From contig JABTTQ020002844.1 of assembly GCA_016081115.2 (NCBI GenBank), positions 186,001 through 250,000 of the forward strand: a stretch of 64,000 bases of DNA, written 5' to 3'. The translations under genes and the position numbers were made by a program. Position 1 is the stretch's first letter. Every line of letters begins with the position of its first letter. This stretch comes from Rehmannia glutinosa. Taxonomy: Eukaryota; Streptophyta; Magnoliopsida; Lamiales; Orobanchaceae. A model generated the notes under the pieces. The model was not told the DNA's origin and searched no databases. It saw only the letters and a program-made list of their open reading frames with translations. Positions 1-10,172 of the stretch are shown here, piece by piece.

Positions 1-12
1 TTTGGAAGCTGC

Positions 13-279
13 ATGGTAGATAACAGGAGATGTTTTACGTGTGGGATGCCAGGACATTTTGCTAATGCATGCCCAAATAGGCTGAACCCTATAGGACAAA
101 AGAATGTGCCAGCCAGAGAATTTACTATCACAAGAGAAGACGCAGAGGCGAACCCATCAGTGGTTACAGGTAAACTTCTTATCTTTGACACCCCAACATT
201 CGTACTATTTGATTCGGGAGCGTCACATTCATTTGCATCCACCGAGTATGTGAGGAGACCGGGTAGACACCCGATGTAG
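13..279 (+). pseudogene. Gag zinc knuckle and protease N-terminus (Tekay-1)
   Basis: The frame opens inside Gag with a CCHC knuckle, CFTCGMPGHFANAC (31-72), which binds retroelement RNA. It continues into the aspartic protease active site, FDSGASHSFA, with the catalytic Asp codon at 211. The frame stops at 277-279. The next protease segment (GMDWLSKYGATIDC, from about 427) is in another frame, so a small indel separates them. The first Met is not a real start, because Gag continues upstream beyond the window. Confidence 0.8.
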
Positions 280-299
280 GTGAAGTGGGTTACAATGTA

Positions 300-1534
300 A
301 CAATTCCTCGGGAGATTCTAAACAAACAAATCAAATTTTGAAAGTTTGTGCTATTCCAATCAAAAATAGAGAACTTTATGCTGATCTAATTGTGTTAGCC
401 ATGAATGACTACGATATCATTTTGGGTATGGATTGGTTATCAAAGTATGGTGCTACAATTGATTGTCAGAAAAAGACAGTAACCTTTCGACCTCAAGGGG
501 AAGATCCATTCACCTTCTTTGGAATCACGACATGTTTTAGATTTCCAATGATATCATCATTAAAAGCACAACGTTTACTGGACGCTGGCTGTGAAGGATA
601 CCTAGTAAGTGTCATGAGCATCGATGAACAACATCAACCAACTGTTGATGAAGTTCCAATAGTGAGAGAGTATTCCGATGTATTTCCGGATGACCTTCCC
701 GGATTACCACCTGACCGCGAGATCGAGTTTGTTATTGACCTAATTCCAGGAACATCTCCAATCTCTAAAGCCCCATATCGTATGGCTCTATTGGAACTGA
801 AAGAACTAAAGACACAATTGCAGGAGTTGTTAAATAAAGGCTTTATTAGACCTAGCTTCTCGCAATGGGGTGCGCCGGTCCTATTCATGCGAAAGAAGGA
901 TGGTACGATGAGATTGTGTATTGACTACCGAGAATTGAACAAAGTCACAATCAAGAATAAATACCCGCTACCTCGAATCGACGATTTGTTAGATCAACTT
1001 CAAGGTGCAGTAGTATTTTCGAAAATCGACTTGCGATTCGGGTACCATCAACTGAAAATAAAAGAAGATGATATACCCAAGACAGCCTTTAGCACGAGGT
1101 ATGGACACTATGAATTTCTGGAGATGCCATTTGGGTTAACGAATGCCCCAACCGCTTTCATGGTCTTGATGAATCGAGTATTTAAAGATTTTCTAGATAA
1201 ATTCGTTATTGTTTTCATCGATGATATCTTGGTCTACTCGAGAACAAAAGAGGAGCATTCTGAACACTTGAGAAGTGTACTAGAGGTTCTAAAAGCGAAA
1301 CAATTATATGCTAAATTTAAGAAATGCGAATTTTGGTTAGTTCGAGTAGTATTCTTGGGACATGTTGTGTCTGGAACAGGAATCTCGGTTGATCCAAGTA
1401 AAGTAGAAGCTATCAACAATTGGCCACAACCTACAAATCCTTCAGAAGTACGTAGTTTTCCGGGTTTAGTAGCTATTATCGTCGGTTTGTGGAAGGATTC
1501 TCCAAGATTGCTTCGCTTTAAAGCAATTGACTAG
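300..1534 (+). pseudogene. Protease C-terminus and reverse transcriptase (Tekay-1)
   Basis: This frame gives the protease C-terminal part (IILGMDWL) and a linker with the chromovirus hallmark SDVFPDDLPGLPPDREIEF. The RT fingers and palm follow (FIRPSFSQWGAPVLF, then LCIDYRELN). The catalytic motif FIDDILVYS is encoded at about 1214-1240. The frame breaks near 1465 in the LGLAGYYR-type region and ends at 1534. It makes cDNA from element RNA when intact. The ATG at 338 is internal and should not be taken as a start. Confidence 0.85.
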
Positions 1535-2795
1535 AAAAAGTGTCGCATTCAAATGGACGGAGGCAAGCGAACGAAGTTTTCAAGAATCAAAAAGAGATTG
1601 ACTTCAAAGACCTATTTTATCAATCCCATCAGGTACTGGAGGTTTCGTAGTTTATAGTGACGCATCGAAGAATGGCCAGGATGCGTCATCGATGCAAAAC
1701 GGTAAGGTGATTGCGTATGCATCTAGACAATTGAAGGACTATGAAAAGAACTATCCTACACATGATTTAAAGCTTGCTGAAGTGGTATTTGCACTTAAAA
1801 TATGGAGGCATTACCTATACGGGGAACGATGTGAGATCTATACAGATCACAAGAGTTTAAAGTACTTCTTCACGCAAAAAGAACTAAATATGCGACAACG
1901 TCGATGGTTGGAATTAGTGGAAGATTACGATTGCGTGATCAGCTATCATCCTGATAAAGCCAATGTTGTAGCAGATGCGTTGAGCCGGAAATCAACACAA
2001 AGCAATGCAATTGCGATTCGCATTCAGAAGCCAGAGTTAATGGATCTTCAGAAAAAGAACGTAGAGGTTGTATCATTAGGGTCCGTTGAAGCTAAATTAG
2101 CAGCACTAACACTCCGACCTACGCTACTTGATCGAATTCAACAGGAACAACAAGGTGATGATTACTATTCTAAGGTGAGGAAAGATATCGCCTCTGGAGT
2201 GTCTTCTGACTTCAAAATACCTGGGGATGGAGTACTTCGATTTAAAGAACAGTTATACGTGCCTGATAGGGAAAACCTTCGAGAGGATGTTCTAGCAGAA
2301 GCGCATTCAACGTTATATTCGATACATCCAGGAGCTACTAAGATGTACAGAGATTTGAAGATGTATTACTGGTGGCTAGGCATGAAAGGTGATATCGCCC
2401 AATACGTGGAAGAATGTTTAACCTGTCAACAAATAAAAGCAGAACACAAAAGGCCAGCTGGAACATTGCAACCTATACCTATTCCAGAATGGAAATGGGA
2501 AAGAATCACCATGGATTTTGTGACTGGTTTGCCCAAAACAGTCAAGGGACACGATGTTATTTGGGTAATCATAGATAGATTAACAAAATCTGCTCATTTC
2601 ATTACAATTTGTTCTACTTATTCCATGGATCGATACGCACAACTTTACATACAGGAAGTGGTTAGACTTCATGGTGTGCCACTATCTATTATTTCAGATA
2701 GGGACTCTAGATTCTTATCTAATTTCTGGAGAAGTTTACAGAAGGCATTGGGAACACGATTGTCATTTAGTACTGCTTATCACCCTTCAGACTGA
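1535..2795 (+). pseudogene. RNase H and integrase N-terminal/core (Tekay-1)
   Basis: The end of RT lies out of frame at 1535-1690. The frame from 1692 carries RNase H (YASRQLKDYEKNYPTHDL, TDHKSLKYFF, VVADALSRK). The HHCC zinc region of integrase follows (CLTCQQIKAEH near 2414), then the core with MDFVTGLPK and IDRLTKSAHF around 2510-2610 and SDRDSRF near 2694. It ends at a stop at 2793-2795, just after the AYHP motif, where the frame shifts. RNase H degrades the RNA of the hybrid, and integrase inserts the cDNA. Confidence 0.85.
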
Positions 2796-3552
2796 CGGAC
2801 AATCAGAACGAACAATACAAACTCTAGAAGATATGCCTAGAGCTTGTGTTCTAGATTTTCAAGGACACTGGAGTAAGCATCTACCTTTGATAGAATTCTC
2901 CTATAATAATAGCTATCAAGCCACAATCGGAATGGCTCCCTATGAAGCATTGTACGGTAGAAAGTGTAGATCGCTGGTTCACTGGGACAAGATTAGTGAA
3001 AGAAAGCTTCTAGGTCCAGAAATGATTCGAGAAATGACAGAGGCTGTGACACAAATTCGACAGAGGATGGGAACTGCTCAGAGCCGACAGAAAAGTTATT
3101 TAGATCAAAGAAGAAGAATGCTAGAATTCTCCGTAGGAGACCAAGTGTTTCTGAAAGTGGCACCAATAAAAGGTGTAATGCGATTTGGAAAGAAAGGAAA
3201 ACTTAGTCCCAGATACATTGATCCGTTCCGTATTACTGAGAGAATTGGTGATGTGGCTTATAGACTTGACTTACCTGAGTCAATGTCTCAAATTCATGAT
3301 GTATTCCATGTTTCTATGTTGAGGAAATATGTTGCAAACCCATCTCACATTTAGACAAATGAGTCGATAGAGTTGAAGACGAATTTGAGCTACGAAGAGA
3401 TACCTGTGAATATATTATTACGAGAAGTAAAGAAACTCAGGAATAAGGAAATCCCTTTAGTTAAAGTACTATGGAGAAATCAATTAGTAGAAGAAGCTAC
3501 TTGGGAAAGAGAAGACGAAATGAGAGCTAAGTATCCTAATCTATTTCGGTAA
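2671..3552 (+). pseudogene. Integrase C-terminus and chromodomain-like tail (Tekay-1)
   Basis: After a frameshift near 2790 this frame gives the end of the integrase core (TDGQSERTIQTLEDM), NNSYQATIGMAPYEALYGR, the GPY/F-type region (SPRYIDPFRITERIG) and DVFHVSMLRKYV. A TAG at 3352-3354 interrupts it. The same frame then reads on through EIPLVKVLWRN and EATWERED to a TAA at 3550-3552. That tail is a chromodomain-like module which, in this group, is thought to direct integration to heterochromatin. The true domain end is 3552, not 3354. Confidence 0.8.
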
Positions 3553-3580
3553 GTAAAATTTCGGGGACGAAATTTTTATA

Positions 3581-3592
3581 AGGAGGGGAGGA
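3581..3592 (+). other. Polypurine tract of Tekay-1
   Basis: The purine run aggaggggagga lies directly before the TG that opens the 3' LTR, about 30 bases after the pol stop. It is the expected primer for plus-strand DNA synthesis. The upstream context tttcggggacgaaattt is typical of plant Tekay-like elements. Confidence 0.8.
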
Positions 3593-4142
3593 TGTAATAC
3601 TCGAGCCTCTCACTACTCACTAGGCCAATATAGTTCATGCATTATATGTGGTTTATTTGTTGCTTACGTGGCATTGGTGTTTTCATCCTTTATATCATTT
3701 TATATGGCATGATAAATTTTACAATTTTAGAACCCTTATATAATATTTAGTTGTCAGACTATTAGATGCTAGCTATTAAGTTATACGTGGTAGATATTCA
3801 AAGAGTTACAAGATCACACGTGGTAAACTTAGAAACGAAAGATAGTAAAACATGTTCATCCGGATGGGGATCAGTAAGAAAATCAAACAAACAGGGGATA
3901 GACATACTATTCGAAAAGGGCTCAAATATTAAATTTGTTAGATATATAAGGTGAATTTTAAAACAACATAATGAATCAATGATTGTTTTCTTTAAAAGAA
4001 ATTTAAAATGAAGATGATAATAAAATATAATGATTATCTAATAGTGATTAAACGTAATTAAAATATTAGAAGATAATATTAACTTTGTTTGATGTGTAAT
4101 ATAAAAGAATGTGATAATCTTATGTAATATAATATATATATA

Positions 4143-4193
4143 TAGGAGTAGGATCAAATGAGACCACATAATTAGAGTGAGACAATGTGGACT
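4143..4193 (+). repeat. Left terminal inverted repeat
   Basis: Pairs with 5645-5694, with most positions identical apart from small indels. It includes the shared block atgagaccacat and the shared tail gtgtggac / gtggact. Confidence 0.65.
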
Positions 4194-4373
4194 AATCCTA
4201 GCCACAAATCTCAAATTTTAGATGGTTGAGATTTTCCCAATTTAATAATTATTTTAAATTTATTTTAAATCTGGAAAGGATAGGATTGTCATTCTTCACG
4301 ATTCCCAGCCCCAACAACGAAATTATCTCTACAAATTTTCAATTCTCTGCAGCAAAAGTCAGTTTTATGGGCA

Positions 4374-4499
4374 ATGGGGACAAGGAAGGATTGCGAAATT
4401 TTAATTTTCGTTTCATTAATTGTTCTGTTTTGCGCGAACATAAGCTATTCGGCGACATCGAAGCACGAAACTCAGGAAAAGTTTTACGGGAATCTAATT
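4374..4499 (+). pseudogene. Signal-peptide-like coding fragment inside the TIR element
   Basis: From ATG 4374 the plus frame begins MGTRKDCEILIFVSLIVLFC and continues ANISYSA: a basic start, a hydrophobic core and a plausible cleavage site. This is the shape of a secreted-protein N-terminus. Coding-like character ends near 4499, where GC-rich DNA of opposite orientation begins. I do not recognise the parent gene. It could be a captured exon or chance, since the frame also runs on into the reverse-oriented fragment without meaning. Confidence 0.3.
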
Positions 4500-4688
4500 A
4501 ATCCCCGGCGGCCCACGCGCCTCCCTAATCACGGCACCGCGGTAGTACAGTGTGGTCGTTGTGTTTTGGTACTTGAGCCACCGTCTGCAACGAGTTTTGG
4601 TGACGGCGGTTGCTGATTCGTCGTCGCTGCTGGTGGAGCAATCGACGGAAGGGGCGAGCGGCCGGACTTGATCTAATGTCTCCGCCAT
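4494..4688 (-). pseudogene. Possible captured 5' exon of a LEA_2/NHL-like gene
   Basis: On the minus strand, ATG 4688 opens a GC-rich frame starting MAETLDQVRPLAPSVDC, then STSSDDES and KTRCRRWLKY. This resembles the cytosolic N-terminus of plant LEA_2 (NDR1/HIN1-like) membrane proteins: a VRPLAP motif, an acidic serine cluster, then a basic stretch ahead of the membrane anchor. The membrane segment that should follow is missing, and the frame drifts (YQNTTTTLYYRGAV). The identification comes from motif memory only. The base composition differs sharply from the surrounding DNA. Confidence 0.4.
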
Positions 4689-5094
4689 TATTGAGTTTAA
4701 TTATGGTTTAAGCTCATGAGTTTTTTTTTTTCTTTTTTTTTGAGGGGAAGCTCATGAGTTTAATTATACCTAATTAAACTCATGTGGTGGGGAAACAGTG
4801 GACGGTGGTGGTAACTGCTTCAGTTCGAGAGATATTTTTTGGGGTTTTAGAATAAAGGACATGATTAGAGGATTGGTGAAGAAGACGATGCTGACGTGGA
4901 GAAACCGGGGGCCTACGAGGAGACAGTTAGGATTAATGTACACTTAGATGTTTTTCGATGTATACTTACATGTGTTTTGATGTATAAGTAGTTAATTTTT
5001 TATGTATGTATTTATGTTGCTGTGTACTTATATTTTTTTGATGTATATTTATAGGTGTTTTGTTGTATACTTATATGTGTTTTATTGTATACTT

Positions 5095-5540
5095 ATATTT
5101 TTTGTTTGACCATTTTAATATGCAGTAAAATTATATTAAATATACAGCAAAATAGTGTTAAGTATACATCAAATATATGCTAAATATACAACACAATAAT
5201 GAGCATGATTTTCTCTCTCTATAATTGATTTACTTAATCCACGGTCCCCACATGTTAATCAGTTAATGAGCGCGATTCTCTCTCTATAATTGATTTCTTA
5301 ATTAATGGTCCTCACATATTTTTGTTTGACCATTTTAATATACAGTAAAATTATGTTAAACATACAGCAAAATATTGTTAAGTATACAACAAATCATTGA
5401 TATGTGTACAAAGATCTGCGTATGGCGAGCACATGCGTGATTTTCTCTCCAAAGTAGCGATTTTCTCACGATTTTCTCTCTCCCCACGTGATTTTCTCTC
5501 CCCTAATAACTCGATTCCATATTTGGATGGTCCCCCACAT
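5095..5540. repeat. Imperfect tandem duplication within the TIR element
   Basis: A segment opening tttttgtttgaccatttt at 5097 recurs about 222 bases later, near 5320. The following cagtaaaattat, tacagcaaaata and ttaagtatac blocks are also repeated. The intervening gattttctctctctataatt motif appears at about 5209 and 5273, with related copies to about 5500. Confidence 0.6.
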
Positions 5541-5644
5541 GTTTGTTTTGACAATTATACCCTTATTTTGCCTTAATTAAATATTTAATGTAATTTTAAC
5601 CCCTATTTATCTTAGTCATTGATATAGATAAGGGAGGTTGAGAT

Positions 5645-5694
5645 GAGTCCACACTGTCTCACTATAATATGTGGTCTCATTATATCCTTCCCTA
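5645..5694 (-). repeat. Right terminal inverted repeat
   Basis: Its reverse complement begins tagggaaggatataatgag and runs through gtgagacagtgtggactc, matching the left end at 4143-4193. Confidence 0.65.
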
Positions 5695-7069
5695 TATATA
5701 TATATATATAATGTATAATTAATCTGGAAATATGGGCACATATAAATATACTATATATATACATTGTGCTATATATCTAATTTTTAATTATATCTGATCG
5801 TCACCGCCTTAAGTGACTAATTGAATATATATATATATATATATATGGTTACTTATCACCTAAGTAGAGGATAAACACGCACGGGAGAAACCCATCTAGA
5901 CATTGAAAAGGAAAGAGAAGTCAGGTATGTATCTTCTACTTCAAGAATGTTGATTTGAATAAAAAGGGAGAAAAGGATGAAATAGAAAGATAGAGCATAG
6001 GACATGGTTTTAAGGACTTCAGTTACTAAACTGAATTTTCTCATCCTTGTGTAAATTCAACAATGATTCAGCTAGATATTTAAAGTTAATTATCTTCTTG
6101 ATAGTAATTGAGATAATATATATATATATGTGTGTATATTTCAATTAGAATTAGTGTATCAAATTAAGGATATATATGAGGCAGACAATTCGAAAATCAC
6201 ATTTAATGAGAGTGGGTTTAATCCATAAGATGATAATAAAAACATAGTTAATTTCGTTTTAGGGACTAATAACACTTTTCATTTTAAAATTGAAAGAGTA
6301 TATTATTTTCAATTTGGTGAATAATTAAGGGTGATAGGATTAATAAGGTAGTAAACACACTACTATTAATATTTAGTACATCACATACTTATATATGTTT
6401 TTAACCACATCCCCTGAAGTTAGCATTAAAATTTTAGGATTTTAATATCCTTCAGTTATGTGTAAAACCACGTCTAGAAAATAAATAAATAATATATATT
6501 TATATATAGTAGAATAGAGCTTAATATTTAAAGACTTAATATATGAGAGATTAAGGAACAAGAATTTAGTAAATTTATGCAAAATCTAAAATAGAAGATT
6601 GAGATGTTTAGGAGATTCGACTAGGACTAAATTGGTAAGTTGTAGAATTTCATAATTACCTATTTTAATTTATTAATATTGAATCATTACAGATTATTCA
6701 CCAAAAAGGTTGGAGAATTCAAGTTAACAAACCTGTAATTTATGTTCGACAGGGCAAGGTAACTAAATATCCATCTGCAACTGTAATGCATGAACATAGT
6801 ATTGTTTGAATTGATTGTGTTATATATGACTGTGGTATCTTGTGGAATATACGTGGATATTATATGTTGCATAATTGGCTTGTATGATGTTGCAATATGG
6901 TGCTTCGTGAGCCATTGAACATGCCATTCACAACATTTGCATGTGCATGCATATTACAAGAGGATGTTCGCATGCACGAAAATATTTTTCGGAAGAAAAT
7001 AGATGTTTTTGACGATTAACGCTAGGGCACCGAGGCATCTCGGGCATGCTTATGATATATATTTAGGTA

Positions 7070-7250
7070 TAGCAAGTGGGATACTTCTGGTGAACACAGA
7101 GCTAGATAGGAGATGGGCTCTTGGTGGGTCACGGGGAGGATGGTCCATTTGTGAGTACCTATATATGGCATCGCGGGGTGGGATACTTGGCGGACACAAA
7201 GGACGCAAGAGGGAGACCCTTGGTCAAGCGGGAGGATGGTCCACACGTAG
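7070..7250 (+). repeat. Two-copy imperfect repeat in the Tekay-1 LTR
   Basis: Two adjacent units of about 100 bases each run gtgggatactt, then gaacacag or gacacaaa, and end gggaggatggtcca. Unit 1 is about 7075-7149 and unit 2 about 7178-7244. It is probably an old duplication in the transcribed part of the LTR. Confidence 0.55.
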
Positions 7251-7907
7251 ATCCATACTAATATTATTGGCCATTTGATTATTGTTGTGTGCGAGCTCTT
7301 TTCCGGCATGTAGTAGTTGGGTCGAGGGGCCCAAATAAAAGAAAATGATTTTGAATAAAGTATTTTGATTCATGGATTTGACATGCTAGCATTACTCGTT
7401 GGAAAAGCATCATTATTCTTTGGACATGCATGATTTTTACTTACGAGCTTTAGCTCATGTAGTTCATGCATTGCAAAGCGAGCATAGGAATGCCCGAGCT
7501 TTTGGCTTAGTGGGCGATTACCGAGTTCCTTCGAGTTTTGAGGATCATGGATATGGACGACGACTGTTGGGCTATGTTGATGGGTCACTTTTCTTTTTGG
7601 TCCTGTATTATATTTTGGTTTAGGGTTGTACCTCTTTTGGAAACTCTTATGTAAATATGTACATGTAAATAGTCAAGGTGGTGTGGATTATGTGTTTGGT
7701 CGATGGATGTTTATTGTGTTTAATAACAGGGTTTGTTACCTCTTTGCTTGTGGATATGGGTTGTCATTTCTTACAAGTAAAGTGAACTTGCTTGTTTATT
7801 GTTAAAATGTCACAGGAGAAAAAAAATGTACAGGTATATAGGGTATACGTTGTCAAATTTCACTTTTTATATTGCTTAGTAATGTAGTAGTAGGGGTGGG
7901 CGTCACA

Positions 7908-8229
7908 GTTTAGGGTTTGTTTTGAGTCGCCTATATATGGCAAACACTTGTTTATTTTTCACAACAACTTTGATATTGAATATTCAATTGAGATTGTTCT
8001 TTCCAACCCTTTGGGTTTTTCCAAGAGCTTCAAGATTGTTCATCTTGTTGCGAATTTCGACTTATCAAGCGAACTTACACATTCGTTTGTGGCGTCTACG
8101 CATACCGAGGTTCTTGCATTTCTAAGCAACGGGTCGAGGTTTCCACCGATCTTTAACCTAACTAGTGAAGATCTTGGGTTAACAACATATTGTTGTTAGG
8201 TCGTATGCACGGTGTTGTTGCGGTTCACA
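7908..8229 (+). other. Orphan TATA-led segment between two elements
   Basis: A TATA-like box, ctatatatgg, lies at 7931-7940. A weakly coding-looking stretch follows with an open frame at 7948-8199 (MFIFHNNFDIEYSIEIVLSN) and a ttgttgttagg end. The layout resembles the promoter and R/U5 of an LTR from an unidentified element, but no PBS, PPT or partner LTR is visible. It ends abruptly where Sire-A sequence begins. Confidence 0.3.
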
Positions 8230-8571
8230 TCAACTCCGTCCCAAAGATTTCACAGGGGTTTCAAGAATTTGAACAGAGGGTGCTGCATAGGGTGTTGCAG
8301 CACCTGCATTGGCCCCTAAAAGTGATGGTGGAGGCGTAGATTGCACTGGGGAGTCGATCAACGCAGATTCACCAGTGGATTTCGCAGGAGTTGACGGAGT
8401 CGTCCCTGTGATAGGCTGAGATGATGAAGATGAAGTCAGACAAGCAGTCGGACTGAAAATACCTGAAATCCCTGAAAGAATTCTCTTCATTTTGGTTAGT
8501 AGAGATTGTAAAGAAGAGACAAAACAAATCACAGTAAAATCGCTTGAGAGATAGAAGTGGAGACGATGCAC
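8230..8571 (-). pseudogene. N-terminus of an extra post-pol reading frame (Sire-A)
   Basis: Downstream of pol a minus frame opens at 8571 and contains a likely start at 8490 (MKRILSGISG). It continues into a Ser/Thr/Pro/Ala-rich stretch (TSSSSSQPITGTTPSTPA, VQSTPPPSL, AGAATPYAAP). The frame is open where the element breaks at 8230. Sireviruses often carry an extra frame here, historically called env-like. No signal peptide or membrane segment is visible in the preserved part. The function is unknown, and it shows no obvious sequence similarity to the extra frame of Sire-C. Confidence 0.5.
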
Positions 8572-8590
8572 AGTGATTTTTAATCAATAA

Positions 8591-9581
8591 AGTGAGAGAG
8601 AGATGAAGATATGTAATGTGATGTGAAGTGTGATAGGAGATGAGTCAATCACTCTTAAATACTCTAGACACATGCATGTAATGGGTAATAGGAGAGAGAG
8701 AGGCCCAATGTATCCGATTTCCCAAAACAAACGGGAAAAAAATTAAAAAACCAGATTTTCAAATAGATTTTGAATTTCAAGTCTCCAAAACATATGAAAT
8801 ACTTAACCGCAAATATAGATAAGATAGTGATAAAATTATTTCTAATATATCCATGTATATCACAATCCATATAACACCACAAAACTTAAAACACCACAAG
8901 ATTCAATAATTAAGAAGAGAAAAATCAGGATCGCATAAGATCCAAGGGATTCCGAAATTCTGTCATTCATCAATTTTCACCAAAAATGCATGTCCTAGTT
9001 ATGCCTAGATATGTAAAAAAACACACACAAGTGGGGGACTCATATTAGCTGACATTGTACCGAGTGTTGTAACACATTGAGAGACACCTTTAAGCCGATT
9101 CAATGAATAATGATCCGCATACCCAACATATAGGATTTTTCGAGTTTTTTCTTTTGATTTTTCCAACATTCATGCCAGATTTAGCCAGTGGGTAGCTTTC
9201 ACACAAAATCCTAAAGGTAGCTTATTATCACAAGATCATGCCGCTTAAAACACTTTTAGAAGGTAAGAATTGGTCAAAAGGATTATCTGCAATCAGTGGG
9301 GAGATAGTTGTTTCCCTCAAAGGTCTCAAAACATGATCGATATTTTTTTAAAACTCATCGCCTGGATAATTAAACATAATAATTTTGTAGATTGGAAACA
9401 TCCACTCACATAAGCTTATCAAGTGAACACTCTTGGGTACATTACCAGTACTCTGTCAGACTGATTTAGTCGTGCAAATGCAAATCTAACTAATGCATGA
9501 ATGCAAAAATTGGAAAAAGAAATAAGAAAATGTGTTGCAACAAGTGTTACTGTGGGTGCTGCAACACTTCCAGAAACAGTG
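8591..9581 (-). other. Noncoding 3' region of Sire-A
   Basis: About 1 kb between the RNase H stop and the extra frame. It holds short near-palindromes of the type tgttgYaacA (9067-9077, 9534-9541) and a CT/GA-rich stretch near 8690-8705. There is no convincing coding potential. It probably corresponds to the long spacer and leader of the extra frame. Confidence 0.5.
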
Positions 9582-10172
9582 TTAGACAGCACACAAACCA
9601 AGAGACTTCCTTAGAGTGGAAAATCTCTCAAAATCTAAAGCTTTGAAGAAAATATCAGCTAATTGATTTTCAGTTCCAATGTATTCTATGCAAATAATGT
9701 TTTTCTCAACCAAATCACGAATAAAATGGTGTCTTATGTCTATGTGTTTTGTGCGAAAGTGTTGTACCGGATTCTTTGAAATATAAATAGCACTTGAATT
9801 ATCACAATAAATGGTTAAGATATCACTATGAAGACCATAATCCTCAATCATTTGATTCATCCAAAGTAATTGGGAACAACAACTCCCAATAGCAACATAT
9901 TCAGATTCGGCAGTCGAAAGAGAAACACAATTTTGTTTACGACTGTACCAAAACACCAAATTATTACTAAGGTAGAAACAACCACCTATTGTACTTTTTC
10001 TATCATCAATATCTCCATCCCAGTCTGAATAACTAAAACCAACTAGATTAGTGTTTGTATCTTTAGTATACCAAATTCCTAGATTAGTGGTGCCTCTAAT
10101 ATATCGAATAATTCTTTTCCAGGCTTTTAAGTGAGTGATCTTAGGATTGGTTGATAACGAGCACACAAACAC
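9582..10172 (-). pseudogene. RNase H (Sire-A)
   Basis: The copia RNase H is well preserved: WKRIIRYIRGTTNLGIWY, SYSDWDGDIDDRKSTIGGC, CVSLSTAESEYVAIGSC, IYCDNSSAIYISKNPV, RTKHIDIRHHFIRD and the closing LADIFFKALD. It ends with a stop at 9582-9584. It removes genomic RNA during reverse transcription. Upstream it connects to RT through a frame break near 10173-10225. D/E/D catalytic positions are visible in YSDWD, AESEY and YCDNSS. Confidence 0.85.

Larger units (their letters stand above)
4143..5694. mobile_element. Nonautonomous TIR DNA transposon nested in the Tekay-1 LTR
   Basis: The ends are about 50-bp imperfect inverted repeats: 4143-4193 (taggagtaggatcaaatgag...) matches the reverse complement of 5645-5694 (tagggaaggatataatgag...). 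Both continue with agaccacat and gtgagaca. The flanks are TA microsatellites, so the duplication cannot be read and the superfamily (Mutator-like, Tc1-like or hAT) stays open. There is no transposase. The interior holds a GC-rich coding-like patch (about 4370-4690) unlike the surrounding AT-rich DNA, suggesting a captured host fragment. The rest is AT-rich and internally duplicated. Confidence 0.65.
1..7907 (+). mobile_element. Tekay-1: 3' portion of a Ty3/gypsy chromovirus
   Basis: This is an LTR retrotransposon cut by the left window edge. Domains follow gypsy order on the plus strand: Gag CCHC knuckle, aspartic protease, reverse transcriptase, RNase H, integrase and a chromodomain-like tail. 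A polypurine tract and a 3' LTR follow. The C-terminal stretch (IPLVKVLWRN, then EATWERED) fits the Tekay/Del group of plant chromoviruses. The coding part lies in three frames with internal stops, so it cannot make a polyprotein. The 3' LTR contains a nested TIR transposon. The 5' LTR and most of Gag are outside the window, so no duplication or age can be read. The superfamily is secure; the lineage is a judgement. Confidence 0.85.
3593..7907 (+). repeat. 3' LTR of Tekay-1, with a nested insertion
   Basis: The LTR starts tgtaatac after the polypurine tract and most likely ends gggcgtcaca at 7907. It spans 4.3 kb, about 2.8 kb without the 1.55-kb transposon at 4143-5694. There is no second LTR in the window to prove the right border, which rests on the CA end and the GGGCGTCACA consensus of this group. 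The short open frames around 7003-7623 lie in the R/U5-like part and look non-coding. A two-copy imperfect repeat lies at about 7070-7250. Confidence 0.6.

Noticed and set aside
7003..7623. Several open frames of 60-95 codons on both strands.
   Set aside because: They lie in the R/U5-like part of the Tekay-1 LTR, overlap each other on both strands and show no domain.
8230..9581. A 3' LTR for Sire-A.
   Set aside because: I compared this region by eye with 14674-15690 and found no matching stretch and no polypurine tract on the minus strand.
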